A DNA stretch of 64,000 bases from Collinsella sp. AF08-23 (GCF_003479805.1 NZ_QUHV01000006.1:71436-135435); one strand, 5' to 3'. Positions 9,668 through 19,032 are shown, numbered from the stretch's first letter. Translations and numbers: made by a program. The notes: a model not told the origin generated them from the letters alone.

Positions 9668-11179
9668 TTAGTTGTAGCTCACCGTCTGCTGCGAGTCCTT
9701 GACCACGACGTCGTGGGCACCGCCCTCGACGATGGAGGTGGCGGACACGAGCGTGAGGCGAGCCTTGTCCTGCAGCTCGGGGATGGAGAGCGCGCCACAG
9801 TTGCACATAGTGGACTTGACCTTGTACAGGGTACCGTTCACGCCATCCTTGAGCGAGCCGGCGTAAGGCACGTAGGAGTCGACGCCCTCGACGAAGGACA
9901 ACTTCTGGGCGCCGCCCAGATCGTAGCGCTGCCAGTTGCGGGCGCGCGCGGAGCCCTCGCCCCAGTACTCTTTCATATACTGGCCGTTGACGTTCACGCG
10001 GGAGGTCGGAGACTCGTCGAAGCGAGCAAAGTAACGGCCGAGCATGAGGAAGTCGGCACCCATGGCGAGCGCGAGGGTCATGTGGTAGTCGTAGACGATG
10101 CCGCCGTCGGAGCACACGGGCACGTAGACGCCGGTCTCCTCGAAGTACTCGTCGCGGGCGCGGCAGACGTCGATCAGCGCGGTGGCCTGGCCGCGGCCGA
10201 TGCCCTTGGTCTCTCGGGTGATGCAGATGGAGCCGCCGCCGATGCCGACCTTGATGAAGTCGGCGCCGCAGTCGGCCAAAAAGCGGAAGCCGTCGGCGTC
10301 GACGACGTTGCCGGCACCGACCTTGACGGAATCGCCGTAGTTGGCGCGAATCCACTCGATGGTGCGCTTCTGCCACTCGGAGTAGCCCTCGGAGGAGTCG
10401 ATGCACAGGACGTCCGCACCGGCCTCGACGAGCAGCGGCACACGCTCGGCGTAGTCGCGAGTGTTGATGCCGGCGCCGACCATGTAGCGCTTGTTGGCGT
10501 CGAGCAGCTCGTTGGGGTTGGTCTTGTGGGAATCGTAGTCCTTGCGGAACACGATGCCGACGAGATGGTCGTTGTCGTCCACGACGGGCAGGGCGTTGAG
10601 CTTCTTGTCCCAGATGAGGTCGTTCGCATCCTTGAGGGTGATGTCCTTGTCGCCCACGATGAGCTCGGCGCGGGGCGTCATGAACTCGGCGACCTTCTTG
10701 GAGTGGTCGTCGCGGCTGGGGCGATAATCGCGGCTCGTCACGATGCCGAGCAGCTTGCCGCGAGGCGTGCCGTCGTCGGTGACGGGCATGGTGGAGTGGC
10801 CCGTCTTGTCCTTGAGGGCGATGACCTGCTCCATGGTCATGTCGGGCGTGAGGGTGGAATCGGACTCGACGAAGCCCGCCTTGTGGTCCTTGACCGCTTT
10901 GACCATGGCGGCCTCGGACTCGGGGGTCTGGGAGCCGTAGATGAAGGAGATGCCGCCCTCGGTGGCAAGGGCAACGCCCATGTCAACGCCGGAAACGGAC
11001 TGCATGATGGCGGAGACCATCGGGATGTTGAGAGTGATCTCGGGCTCCTCACCGCGCTTGAAGCGCGTCAGAGGGGTCTTGAGGGAAACATTATTGGGAA
11101 TGCACTCCGAGGATGAGTACCCGGGGACGAGCAGATACTCAGAGAAAGTGTGGGACTCACCAGGGAAAAACGTTGCCAT
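9668..11179 (-). CDS. guaB: IMP dehydrogenase, Tritrichomonas foetus-like type
   Basis: 503-residue IMP dehydrogenase, which converts IMP to XMP with NAD+ in GMP synthesis. Two CBS domains occupy roughly residues 100-220. The active-site loop is [20 protein letters not shown] with the catalytic cysteine at 319, and the flap carries the Arg-Tyr dyad at 418-419 (NWQRYDLGG). The length and these residue numbers match the T. foetus enzyme as I remember it, rather than the shorter GuaB of Escherichia coli or Bacillus. The start at 11179 has AAGGAG four bases upstream. Confidence 0.95.
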   Translation of the reverse strand: MATFFPGESHTFSEYLLVPGYSSSECIPNNVSLKTPLTRFKRGEEPEITLNIPMVSAIMQSVSGVDMGVALATEGGISFIYGSQTPESEAAMVKAVKDHKAGFVESDSTLTPDMTMEQVIALKDKTGHSTMPVTDDGTPRGKLLGIVTSRDYRPSRDDHSKKVAEFMTPRAELIVGDKDITLKDANDLIWDKKLNALPVVDDNDHLVGIVFRKDYDSHKTNPNELLDANKRYMVGAGINTRDYAERVPLLVEAGADVLCIDSSEGYSEWQKRTIEWIRANYGDSVKVGAGNVVDADGFRFLADCGADFIKVGIGGGSICITRETKGIGRGQATALIDVCRARDEYFEETGVYVPVCSDGGIVYDYHMTLALAMGADFLMLGRYFARFDESPTSRVNVNGQYMKEYWGEGSARARNWQRYDLGGAQKLSFVEGVDSYVPYAGSLKDGVNGTLYKVKSTMCNCGALSIPELQDKARLTLVSATSIVEGGAHDVVVKDSQQTVSYN

Positions 11180-11405
11180 GTCGCTCCTTCGACTCACTGC
11201 TACCGGCGTATGCGGCGACCATCGCGCCACGCGCCTTTGGCGCCCAATATAAGTGGTGCGTATTGTATCGCAGACCCACTGCTACAATGACTGTCGTTGC
11301 AAGACTTCAAAGGGTCTGCCCATCTGGGCCCTTCGCAGGCGCGCGAGCGCCGCGTTTATCCGCGAGCCGCTGCAAACAAGCCCGCCCAACACACTTGGAG
11401 ATTCC

Positions 11406-11741
11406 ATGCCGCTGTCCGCCCATGCCCGACTCACCATCTCCGACGACGCGCGCGACCTCCCCGGCGCGTTCGGGGGCGGTTGCGCGGCGCTGCTCGAAGG
11501 GGTGGCGGAGGAGGGCTCGCTCAACCGTGCGGCGAAGCGCATGGGTATGGCCTACTCCAAGGCTTGGCGCATCGTGCGCGAGGCGGAGGGGCATCTGGGC
11601 TGCGAGCTCTTGGTGCGCGACGGCGCGCGTGGCTCTCGCCTCACGCCCGAGGGCGAACGCGCACTCCTGGCATATCGGACCCTCCAGAGCGAGATCGATG
11701 AGCTCATTTTGATGCGCATGCCCGAGCTGTTTAGGTCCTGA
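11406..11741 (+). CDS. ModE-type winged-helix regulator (DNA-binding domain only)
   Basis: 111 residues resembling the N-terminal DNA-binding domain of ModE. The LysR-like HTH GSLNRAAKRMGMAYSKAWRIVREAE is followed by the wing GCELLVRDGARGSRLTPEGERAL. The molybdate-binding TOBE domains of full ModE are absent. The start at 11406 has GGAG six bases upstream; the longer reading frame above it looks non-coding. It is divergent from guaB. Molybdate transport and cofactor genes lie 41-46 kb away in this window and are plausible targets, but that link is inference. Confidence 0.82.
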   Translation: MPLSAHARLTISDDARDLPGAFGGGCAALLEGVAEEGSLNRAAKRMGMAYSKAWRIVREAEGHLGCELLVRDGARGSRLTPEGERALLAYRTLQSEIDELILMRMPELFRS

Positions 11742-11766
11742 CCGGAAATCATCAAAGCATCATCGC

Positions 11767-11890
11767 GAAATGTTGCAGTGAAATTGGGGGGCGCTGAGAT
11801 ATCACCCTTAATCCACTCATTGAAAGTGCAGGTAGGCAGCGCACCGACATTATTCGCAATCAACACGTCCCTGCTTTACTGCAACATTTC
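11767..11890. repeat. 124-bp unit with inverted ends (GAAATGTTGCAGT), copy 1
   Basis: GAAATGTTGCAGT at 11767-11779 is matched by its exact complement ACTGCAACATTTC at 11878-11890. The unit is 124 bp long. A second unit with the same ends and exactly the same length is at 13241-13364. The 98-bp interiors share only short patches. The pair brackets the nuclease-fold gene at 11949-13151. Confidence 0.85.
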
Positions 11891-11948
11891 TCCAACCTTC
11901 GATCCGAATGTGCCGCACACTTGTAATCGCTCCCGCGGTCACGCCCGA

Positions 11949-13151
11949 TCAAAAACGAAATGCCATCACCTGACGATGGAGCTCCTTCCGCTGTTCGCAG
12001 AACGCTCGAGTCCGTGGAGCCTCCCGAAATCCGAGGACATCGGCGAACGACAGGCAAATCGTCTCGAAGCTCTCGAAATCGTCCATCTGCTCATACGCCA
12101 CGTCCAAAACGCGATAGCCCATCGCCTCCAACGCGGCGCGACGGCCAGACTCGAGGGAGAATCCGCGCTCATCTGCGTGGAATGCGACGCCGTTCAGCTC
12201 GATGTCGACCTTGAGATCTGGCCACAACTCGTCGCAAGAGCACCAAGACCTGCCCGCCAGCTTCCTGAGCTCGGGCAGGAAACTCACACGCCTGTTCAGG
12301 AAGGGCCGAGGCCACGAATCGCCGCCGAGGGACACGGGAGCGAACTGCATGATGGCGAATTTCGCCTCGAGCGGCGACGCGGCGCCGTCGAGCACGAGCC
12401 TTGCCGCCTGGAGGGCCTTGCGCGCAACCGGGACTCCCCGCTCGACGCAGCGAGCGAAGTATCCCGTCAACTCATCGGCCGTCGTCAAAGGAGGGCGCGC
12501 CCACATATCGGAGCGCCGGCCGGTCGAGGTCGTCGCTTGGCGCCAGGAGTGGGACTCGCCGCCGGCATCGATAAACAAGAGACGTTTACCAGACTCGTCG
12601 TAGCAAGCATTGCAGTATGGCCCTGAACTGGCGGCGTAGACGGCACGCCCTCCCCTCTCGAGTTCGCCCTCGGCGTCCCGCAAGGCGTTGAGCACGGCAC
12701 GGGACTGGGGCGTCTCATGAAACACCGCGAACAAGCCACAGGCTTCCATCATGAGAAGCCCGAGCTCCACCACGCTCCGTCCGCGTGCCAGCTCGAGAAA
12801 CAGCTGCGGTACGGACGGTACCATCAAACCGCCGCCGAGGGAGATAAGCTCGTCTGGATCCTGGTGTCTGGGAAGTCTGCGCGGAATGACGAGCCCATTC
12901 GGACGCATCGAGGACGGCTCCGTCGGACACAGCTCCAGTGGCAGTGGAATTCCCATCAAGTCGCTTTCTGCCCGCAGGCGGACCATGCGCGTCGCATGGC
13001 TCTCATTCGGGCAGGGCCTGGTCAAAAGTCGATAAAGCCGCTCGCCCTCCTCCGAGCCGTCGTGGAAGACCGCTGGGTCGACCCGAGCGCGCACCACCTG
13101 CAATGGCGTCCGATAATACGAAAGCGCACTCATGCCATGCAGTACCGGCAT
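11949..13151 (-). CDS. DUF559/AbiEi-like putative nuclease-fold protein, bracketed by 124-bp repeats
   Basis: 400 residues. The C-terminal part (about 312-355) reads KVDIELNGVAFHADERG, then RRAALEAMGYRVLDVAY, the pattern of DUF559/Vsr-like PD-(D/E)XK domains (D316, E318 and the following His and Arg as candidate active residues). It is a paralogue of the gene at 19248-20252: both open with a 'SA' motif (HGMSALSYY versus VDISAFQIW), and both have a 'SPLEAK/SPAEAK' motif (259-264 here) followed by GG and a proline-rich turn. The start at 13151 aligns with the paralogue's start and has GGGG five bases upstream. Function is unknown; the AbiEi/DUF559 assignment rests on pattern only. Confidence 0.7.
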   Translation of the reverse strand: MPVLHGMSALSYYRTPLQVVRARVDPAVFHDGSEEGERLYRLLTRPCPNESHATRMVRLRAESDLMGIPLPLELCPTEPSSMRPNGLVIPRRLPRHQDPDELISLGGGLMVPSVPQLFLELARGRSVVELGLLMMEACGLFAVFHETPQSRAVLNALRDAEGELERGGRAVYAASSGPYCNACYDESGKRLLFIDAGGESHSWRQATTSTGRRSDMWARPPLTTADELTGYFARCVERGVPVARKALQAARLVLDGAASPLEAKFAIMQFAPVSLGGDSWPRPFLNRRVSFLPELRKLAGRSWCSCDELWPDLKVDIELNGVAFHADERGFSLESGRRAALEAMGYRVLDVAYEQMDDFESFETICLSFADVLGFREAPRTRAFCEQRKELHRQVMAFRF

Positions 13152-13240
13152 ACATTCCCCAATCCCCAAGCACTTAAAGCGCAAAGACCCGCGAGCACCC
13201 GATTGAGAAGGCCCGCGGTCGAGATAACGCACGGCAATGA

Positions 13241-13364
13241 GAAATGTTGCAGTTAATCAGAGGGAGGCTACGGGCAAAAGGCCGGCAGCTCGACATTATC
13301 GCAGGTAGTCGATATGCAGGGAAACGCGTGTACCTGAAAGGACGTCCATTCACTGCAACATAAC
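13241..13364. repeat. 124-bp unit with inverted ends (GAAATGTTGCAGT), copy 2
   Basis: GAAATGTTGCAGT at 13241-13253 is opposed by ACTGCAACATAAC at 13352-13364 (11 of 13 complementary). Length is 124 bp, identical to the copy at 11767-11890 on the other side of the nuclease-fold gene. The rest of the 328-base gap between that gene and mntP (13365-13479) shows nothing recognisable. Confidence 0.83.
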
Positions 13365-13479
13365 GAAATATGCCGAACCGCACAGAGCCGCAAGCGCTCC
13401 CAATAGGAGTCGTATACCCGGTTCGTGAGGTGCGAAACGGAAGAATCGTGCGACGCGGTAAAGGAAAGTGCGCCCCTCG

Positions 13480-14055
13480 CTAGCGCCCGAGGAAAGCCTT
13501 GAGCCCAATAAAAACGAGCACGCCGCCTCCGGCGATCTCCGCACGCGGTCCGAAACGCTCTCCCAGCCTTCGGCCGACAGCCAAAACGAGCAGGCAGCAT
13601 AGAAGCGTGGCCAAGCCAATCATTCCGCAGTAGAGCACAACATCTTTCCCCTCCGCGGCGAAGCTCACGCCCACCACGAACGCGTCGATCGCCGTAGCGA
13701 CCGCCTCCAGGCCGATCGTTGCCCAGGTGAGCCTCGTGGCGGGGCACGACTCGGGCTCACGCAGCTCGCGCACCGACTCGACAATCATCTTGCCGCCAAC
13801 AAATACGAGAATGACAAGGGAGACGATGCCGGCATAGCGCTCGATGTATTCGGCAATGAGGGTGCCGCCGAGATACCCCAAGACGGGCATACCCATCTGG
13901 AACAGGGCGAACGCGATGGACATGCCGAGCTTTTTCGACATCGGCATGTCGGGTTCGCACAGGCTGTTGGACAGGGTGACCGCCATGGCGTCCATGGCGA
14001 GGGCGATGCCGAGGACAGCTGCCTCGATGAGGGATGCAGTGGTGATGGCAGGCAT
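13480..14055 (-). CDS. mntP: Manganese efflux pump MntP
   Basis: 191-residue inner-membrane protein of the MntP (YebN) family, which exports Mn2+. About six hydrophobic helices are seen. The two half-repeats each carry the family acidic motif: ALAMDAMAVTLSNSL near residues 16-30 and VATAIDAFVVGVSFA near 115-130. The start at 14055 has GGAGG six bases upstream. The upstream region is short and shows no recognisable manganese riboswitch; only a 62-bp hairpin lies there. Confidence 0.92.
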   Translation of the reverse strand: MPAITTASLIEAAVLGIALAMDAMAVTLSNSLCEPDMPMSKKLGMSIAFALFQMGMPVLGYLGGTLIAEYIERYAGIVSLVILVFVGGKMIVESVRELREPESCPATRLTWATIGLEAVATAIDAFVVGVSFAAEGKDVVLYCGMIGLATLLCCLLVLAVGRRLGERFGPRAEIAGGGVLVFIGLKAFLGR

Positions 14056-14099
14056 GGGAGACCTCCAAAATACACAGGCGGGTAATCGAGAAACGATGA

Positions 14100-14161
14100 T
14101 TGGTAGCACACGTCGATAAAACTTCGCGAATCAGTGAAGCTTTATCGACGTGTGCTACCAA
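14100..14161. repeat. 62-bp near-perfect hairpin between mntP and a PLP-fold gene
   Basis: TGGTAGCACACGTCGATAAA (14101-14120) is exactly complementary to 14141-14160, and the stem extends one base outward and four bases inward (CTTC/GAAG). It lies about 100 bases past the stop of the PLP-fold gene and 45 bases before mntP, both on the minus strand. There is no T-run, so it may be a terminator, an operator or another dispersed inverted unit. Confidence 0.75.
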
Positions 14162-14259
14162 GGGAGCGAGACAAGCAGGCAACCGAGCTCCGCGATAGCA
14201 AAGTCGGACTGAATTCAGCCGATCAATCGGCCCGCTTGCGCTTATCTCGCCCGCCCGAT

Positions 14260-15069
14260 TTACGGCTCAGGGGGATTGCAGAACCAGCGCATCGCCTGGT
14301 CGAGGTCATCGGCAATCACAAGAGGGTTGTCGAGACCGGCAAATATGCGAACCGCCCGACCATCCGCCCCATCGCGCGCATGGAGGCGGGTGTGACGCCC
14401 ACCGGCGGGACGGGCTCGCCCGTTGAGTTCGCAACGCTCGATGAACTCCCCCGCCGTAACGCCCCACTGCTCCGGAAGCTCGAAATCGACAGCCGGGCCA
14501 AAGCCGTGCATGAGGACCCGAGTGGCCAGATCATGATCGGGGTGACACAGCAGGCCCGGATACGCAACCGAGCCGAGTCCCTCGCAACATGAGAGATATT
14601 CCGCAAGGGCGCGGGCGTGGTCGAAATGCCGCTGCATGCGCTCGGGTGCCGAATCAAGCCCTTGGGCAATTGCATCCAGATCCGCGGCGGAAAGCCGGTC
14701 CCCCGCAACGGGCAGCACCCCTCGTGAGGAAACGGCAACGACCTTGCGGCTCAAGCATCCGGCAGCAATTCGATCGAGCCCCTCGAGCTGCACATCGGCG
14801 CCAAGATCAAACGCGTGGCACCCGAAATGAGACGGCACGGTGATGTCCGCGAACAGCCTGCCGCCTGCATCGTGGACATCGGCGGCAACGGAACGAACGT
14901 CCGCCACACGCAGCCCCGCACCGCCAATCATGTCAATCAGCACGTCGCCGGAACCCATAACACCAGAGTGAGCGCAGAGGCTCGCAACATGATCGGCATA
15001 AACAAAAGCGGCGGCCTTAGCAGAGACCACCCCCGCATACCGAGCCTCGAGCTCCAGCTGGGTCGTCAC
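14260..15069 (-). CDS. Degenerate Cys/Met-metabolism PLP-fold protein
   Basis: 269 residues resembling the large domain and C-terminus of cystathionine gamma-synthase/lyase-type enzymes: the cofactor-site helix region, DITVPSHFGCHAFDLGADVQ matching the usual 'D-N-T-F...P...GADi' stretch, and a C-terminal RIFAGLDNPLVIADDLDQAM. Where the family has its PLP-binding lysine (S-x-T-K) this protein reads QLEGLDRIAAG, with no lysine, and about 60 N-terminal residues are missing. GTG at 15069 is chosen because AAAGGCGG lies eight bases upstream and a TATACT box sits at 15112-15117. It is either a non-catalytic relative or a decaying gene. Confidence 0.6.
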   Translation of the reverse strand: MTTQLELEARYAGVVSAKAAAFVYADHVASLCAHSGVMGSGDVLIDMIGGAGLRVADVRSVAADVHDAGGRLFADITVPSHFGCHAFDLGADVQLEGLDRIAAGCLSRKVVAVSSRGVLPVAGDRLSAADLDAIAQGLDSAPERMQRHFDHARALAEYLSCCEGLGSVAYPGLLCHPDHDLATRVLMHGFGPAVDFELPEQWGVTAGEFIERCELNGRARPAGGRHTRLHARDGADGRAVRIFAGLDNPLVIADDLDQAMRWFCNPPEP

Positions 15070-15111
15070 TGCCAAGACCGCCTTTCGCGACACGCCGTTA
15101 AATGAGTGGAC

Positions 15112-15117
15112 AGTATA
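15112..15117 (-). promoter_or_regulatory. Probable -10 box of the PLP-fold gene
   Basis: TATACT on the minus strand, placing transcription start near 15105, about 36 bases before the GTG start at 15069. No good -35 is visible. It argues against longer gene models starting upstream. Confidence 0.45.
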
Positions 15118-15193
15118 CCCCAAGCCCCACGCTGATGAGGTCGCGGGAACGATACCTTCGATTCGAAGCACCCTTAATCGGCCAAAACGCATG

Positions 15194-15229
15194 CGGGCGC
15201 CAGGTGAACGCATGCCCACCGGGCGCCCG
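15194..15229 (-). terminator. Hairpin after thrS
   Basis: CGGGCGCC (15194-15201) pairs with GGCGCCCG (15222-15229), about 27 bases past the thrS stop. It lacks a clear T-run. Confidence 0.55.
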
Positions 15230-15255
15230 TAGAGCGAAATCTATGAACCTAACTT

Positions 15256-17016
15256 CTACGCGCGGGTGTCGATCTCCTCGCGAACCTTGGCGATGAACTC
15301 ATCGACGCCCATGGGGACCGTCTCGTTGGAGCGGTCGCGCACGGAGATGTTGCCGGCCTCGACCTCCTTCTCGCCCAGGATCAGCATGTAGGGCACGCGG
15401 TCGGTGCTGCGGGCCTCGCGGATCTTGTAGCCGATCTTCTCGTCGCGGTTGTCGCACACGGCGCGGATGCCGGCGGCCTCGAGCTTCGCCGTGACCTCGT
15501 TCGCGTAGTCGCGGCTCTTCTCGGAGACGGGCAGGACCTTGACCTGCATCGGGGCAAGCCACACGGGGAACTTGCCCGCAAAGTGCTCGATCAAGATGCC
15601 GATGAAGCGCTCGATGGAGCCGAAGCACACGCGATGCAGCATGATCGGGCGCTTCTTCTCGCCGTCGGCGTCCACATAGGTGAGGTCGAAGTTCTGCGGC
15701 ATCTGGAAATCGAGCTGCACGGTGCCGCACTGCCAGGTGCGGCCGAGGGAGTCCTCCAGGTGAAAGTCGATCTTGGGGCCGTAGAAGGCGCCGTCGCCCT
15801 CGTTGATGACGTAGTCCATGCCGAGCTTGTCGAGGGCGACCTTGAGGCCTTCCTCGGCGGCGGCCCAGTCCTCGTCGGAGCCCATGGAGTCCTCGGGGCG
15901 CGTGGACAGCTCGACGTGGTATTTGAAGCCGAACTTCTGATAGACGGAGTCGATCAGGCGAACCACACCGACGATCTCGTCGGTGAGCTGCTCGGGGGTG
16001 ACGAACAGATGGGCGTCGTCCTGGTTGAAGCAGCGGACGCGGAACAGGCCGTGCAGGGCGCCCCTGAGCTCGTGGCGGTGCACCAGGCCGATCTCGCCGG
16101 CGCGGATAGGCAGCTCACGGTAGCTGTGCGGCTTGGAGCTGTAGACGAGCACGCCGCCGGGACAGTTCATCGGCTTGATGCAGTACTCCTCCTCGTCGAT
16201 CATGGTGGAGTACATGTTGTCCTTGTAGTGGTCCCAGTGACCGGAGGTGAGCCACAGCTGCTTGTTCATGATCTGCGGCGTGGAGATCTCGACGTAGCCG
16301 GCCTTGTGGTGGATCTCGCGCCAGTAGTCGAGCAGCGTGTTCTTGAGGATCATGCCGTTGGGCAGGAAGAACGGGAAGCCCGGGGCCTCATCGCGCATCA
16401 TGAAGAGGTCCATCTCGCGGCCGATACGGCGATGGTCGCGCTTCTTGGCCTCCTCGAGCATGGTGAGGTGCGCCTCGAGCTCGTCCTTGGTGGCAAACGC
16501 GGTGCCGTTGATGCGGGTGAGCATCTTGTTCTTGGCGTCGTTCTTCCAATAGGCGCCGGACACGCCGGTGAGCTTGAACGCCTTGAGGGCCTTGGTGTAG
16601 GTGAGGTGCGGGCCGACGCACATGTCGATGTAATCGCCCTGCTGGTAGAAGGTGATGCGGGCGTCGTCGTCAAGGTCGCCGATGTGCTCGACCTTGTACT
16701 TCTCGCCGCGCTCCTCCATGAGGGCGATGGCCTCGGCGCGAGGCAGCTCGAAGGCCTGGAACTTGAGGTTCTCCTTGGCGATCTTCCTCATCTCGGCCTC
16801 GATGGCGGGCAGATCGTCCTCGGAGATGGTCTTGTCGCCCAGATCGACATCGTAATAGAAGCCGTTATCGGTGGCGGGGCCGTAGGCGAAGTCGGCCTCC
16901 GGGTAGAGGCGCTTGATGGCCTGGGCCATGATGTGCGCTGCGGAATGGCGAATGACGTGCAGGGCCTCGTCGCCCTCGACCTCGGCCACGGAGCCGTCGT
17001 TGAACAGAGCCTTCAT
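15256..17016 (-). CDS. thrS: Threonyl-tRNA synthetase lacking the TGS domain
   Basis: 586-residue class II synthetase that charges tRNA-Thr. The editing (N2) domain carries HSAAH (residues 24-28) and the later CVGPH motif. The catalytic core shows MNCPGG (motif for threonine/zinc recognition), RAGEIGLVHRHELRGALHGLFRVRC (motif 2) and the C-terminal anticodon domain with KIREARSTDRVPYMLILG. The N-terminal TGS domain of about 60 residues found in the E. coli enzyme is absent, which accounts for the shorter length. GGAAGG lies five bases before the ATG. Confidence 0.96.
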   Translation of the reverse strand: MKALFNDGSVAEVEGDEALHVIRHSAAHIMAQAIKRLYPEADFAYGPATDNGFYYDVDLGDKTISEDDLPAIEAEMRKIAKENLKFQAFELPRAEAIALMEERGEKYKVEHIGDLDDDARITFYQQGDYIDMCVGPHLTYTKALKAFKLTGVSGAYWKNDAKNKMLTRINGTAFATKDELEAHLTMLEEAKKRDHRRIGREMDLFMMRDEAPGFPFFLPNGMILKNTLLDYWREIHHKAGYVEISTPQIMNKQLWLTSGHWDHYKDNMYSTMIDEEEYCIKPMNCPGGVLVYSSKPHSYRELPIRAGEIGLVHRHELRGALHGLFRVRCFNQDDAHLFVTPEQLTDEIVGVVRLIDSVYQKFGFKYHVELSTRPEDSMGSDEDWAAAEEGLKVALDKLGMDYVINEGDGAFYGPKIDFHLEDSLGRTWQCGTVQLDFQMPQNFDLTYVDADGEKKRPIMLHRVCFGSIERFIGILIEHFAGKFPVWLAPMQVKVLPVSEKSRDYANEVTAKLEAAGIRAVCDNRDEKIGYKIREARSTDRVPYMLILGEKEVEAGNISVRDRSNETVPMGVDEFIAKVREEIDTRA

Positions 17017-17232
17017 ATGAGTACCTTCCTTATAAGGTGTATGACCTGAATGGCTGTCTAAGTGTACCCGTTTTCATATGGGGATGCGTTTCCAAACGAA
17101 GACGTCATGCGCAAGCCGACTTCTCCCCTATTGGCTCCCCATTTGAAAGCGCACCCGCCATCGGGATGCGATGACGGGTGCGGATCGGCGCGCGGCAAGA
17201 GACCCCATGCGCTGTATGGGGCGCAGACGCAC

Positions 17233-17664
17233 CTACTGGATGTGAGTTCGGCAGTACGGGCAAACTTTCCAATGAGCCTCGAGCGGCTTCTTGCAGGTGG
17301 GGCACACGTTGCGAACCTGCGTGTTGCAGACGGGGCAAACGATAAAGTCCTTCTCGATGGTGGTTCCGCAATTGGGGCAGTTGCCGTACTGGGCAAGCTG
17401 ACGCTCGCGAAGTGCCATCTCGAGCTCCTGCTCCTCGCGATCGGAGGCGTACATGCCGGGACGCATGACCAGATAGGCGATCAGACCGACAAACGGAATG
17501 AGGGCAAGCAGACCCCACGCCCAAAATGCCTGCACACCGCGACGTTTGGCGTCGATGAAGACGTAAGCGACGGAAAGCAGGTAAAGGGCGATGACGAACG
17601 CGATGAAAACATAGACGACCATCATCAGTTGAGGCGATATGAGCTCCTCGATGTACTTGGACAT
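17233..17664 (-). CDS. Membrane protein with C-terminal double zinc ribbon
   Basis: 143 residues. Two hydrophobic helices (about 12-35 and 47-68) surround a short DAKRRG loop, as in phospholipase-D N-terminal-like membrane domains. An ExxE-rich helix follows, then two zinc ribbons: CPNC with CPVC and CPTC with CPYC (four CX2C pairs). The start at 17664 has AAAGG nine bases upstream. Function is unknown; the layout suggests a membrane-anchored adaptor. Confidence 0.8.
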   Translation of the reverse strand: MSKYIEELISPQLMMVVYVFIAFVIALYLLSVAYVFIDAKRRGVQAFWAWGLLALIPFVGLIAYLVMRPGMYASDREEQELEMALRERQLAQYGNCPNCGTTIEKDFIVCPVCNTQVRNVCPTCKKPLEAHWKVCPYCRTHIQ

Positions 17665-18126
17665 GCGGACATACCTTTCAGCAGGGTTGCACGACGGCAA
17701 AGCTGGTCATAATCGTTCAATATTGTATACCCACGGCGGCCGACACGCACGAATTAACGACCAGGGGGATGCGCGCGCACGCGAATGACACAGGGGACCC
17801 CAGATTCGATAGCACCTAGCCGACGACCGCTCGGGCACACGCAATAGAGTTCCGCTAGACAGCGTTCTCAACGACTTCCTCGCCTTCAATCTCGCATATG
17901 CGCCGCGAGAGTTAACTCTCGAAGAACAAAAAGCGCCCGTTCAACGAAAATCGGCTCCGAGAGTTAACTCTCGGAGCCGATTCTCCTCATCACCTGACTT
18001 GGCCATCAAGATGCGACACACCTTCGAGGAAAGACGACTTGACCAGGTTCATCAAGCCGGTTGAACCCACCTTGGCGCCATCCGCAACAGGCACGTAACA
18101 CGTCAGCCCCAAAGGCAGTCAGGCGC
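17665..18126. other. Gap holding a double-palindrome element, no gene seen
   Basis: A TACAAT-like box on the minus strand near 17725 may serve the zinc-ribbon gene. The 68-bp double palindrome occupies 17906-17973. On the minus strand just past the glucosidase fragment stop (18000-18120) a short frame is open, but it matches nothing recognised. Confidence 0.5.
17906..17973. repeat. 68-bp double palindrome, copy 1
   Basis: Two perfect copies of CGAGAGTTAACTCTCG, at 17906-17921 and 17958-17973, separated by 36 bases; centres are exactly 52 bp apart. The right palindrome is extended by flanking bases into a perfect 34-bp palindrome, 17949-17982. Related elements with the same 52-bp period are at 18965-19032, 20412-20479 and 60531-60598. 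The 36-base interiors are unrelated. Confidence 0.9.
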
Positions 18127-18957
<831 letters not shown>

Positions 18958-18964
18958 ACTTCCG

Positions 18965-19032
18965 CGAGAGTTGACTCTCGATGCCAGTAAACCGCGGATT
19001 GGGCACAAAATGGCTTCGAGAGTTAACTCTCG
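18965..19032. repeat. 68-bp double palindrome, copy 2
   Basis: CGAGAGTTGACTCTCG (18965-18980, one central change) and CGAGAGTTAACTCTCG (19017-19032), 36 bases apart, centres 52 bp apart. It lies between the broken end of the glucosidase fragment and the start of the nuclease-fold gene, about 215 bases upstream of the latter. Confidence 0.9.

Noticed and set aside
14056..14259. Manganese (yybP-ykoY) riboswitch before mntP
   Set aside because: The aptamer core is not recognisable; only the 62-bp hairpin is present.
15256..17100. T-box riboswitch upstream of thrS (also considered for leuS and valS)
   Set aside because: Upstream gaps are short and no specifier loop or T-box core sequence was found.
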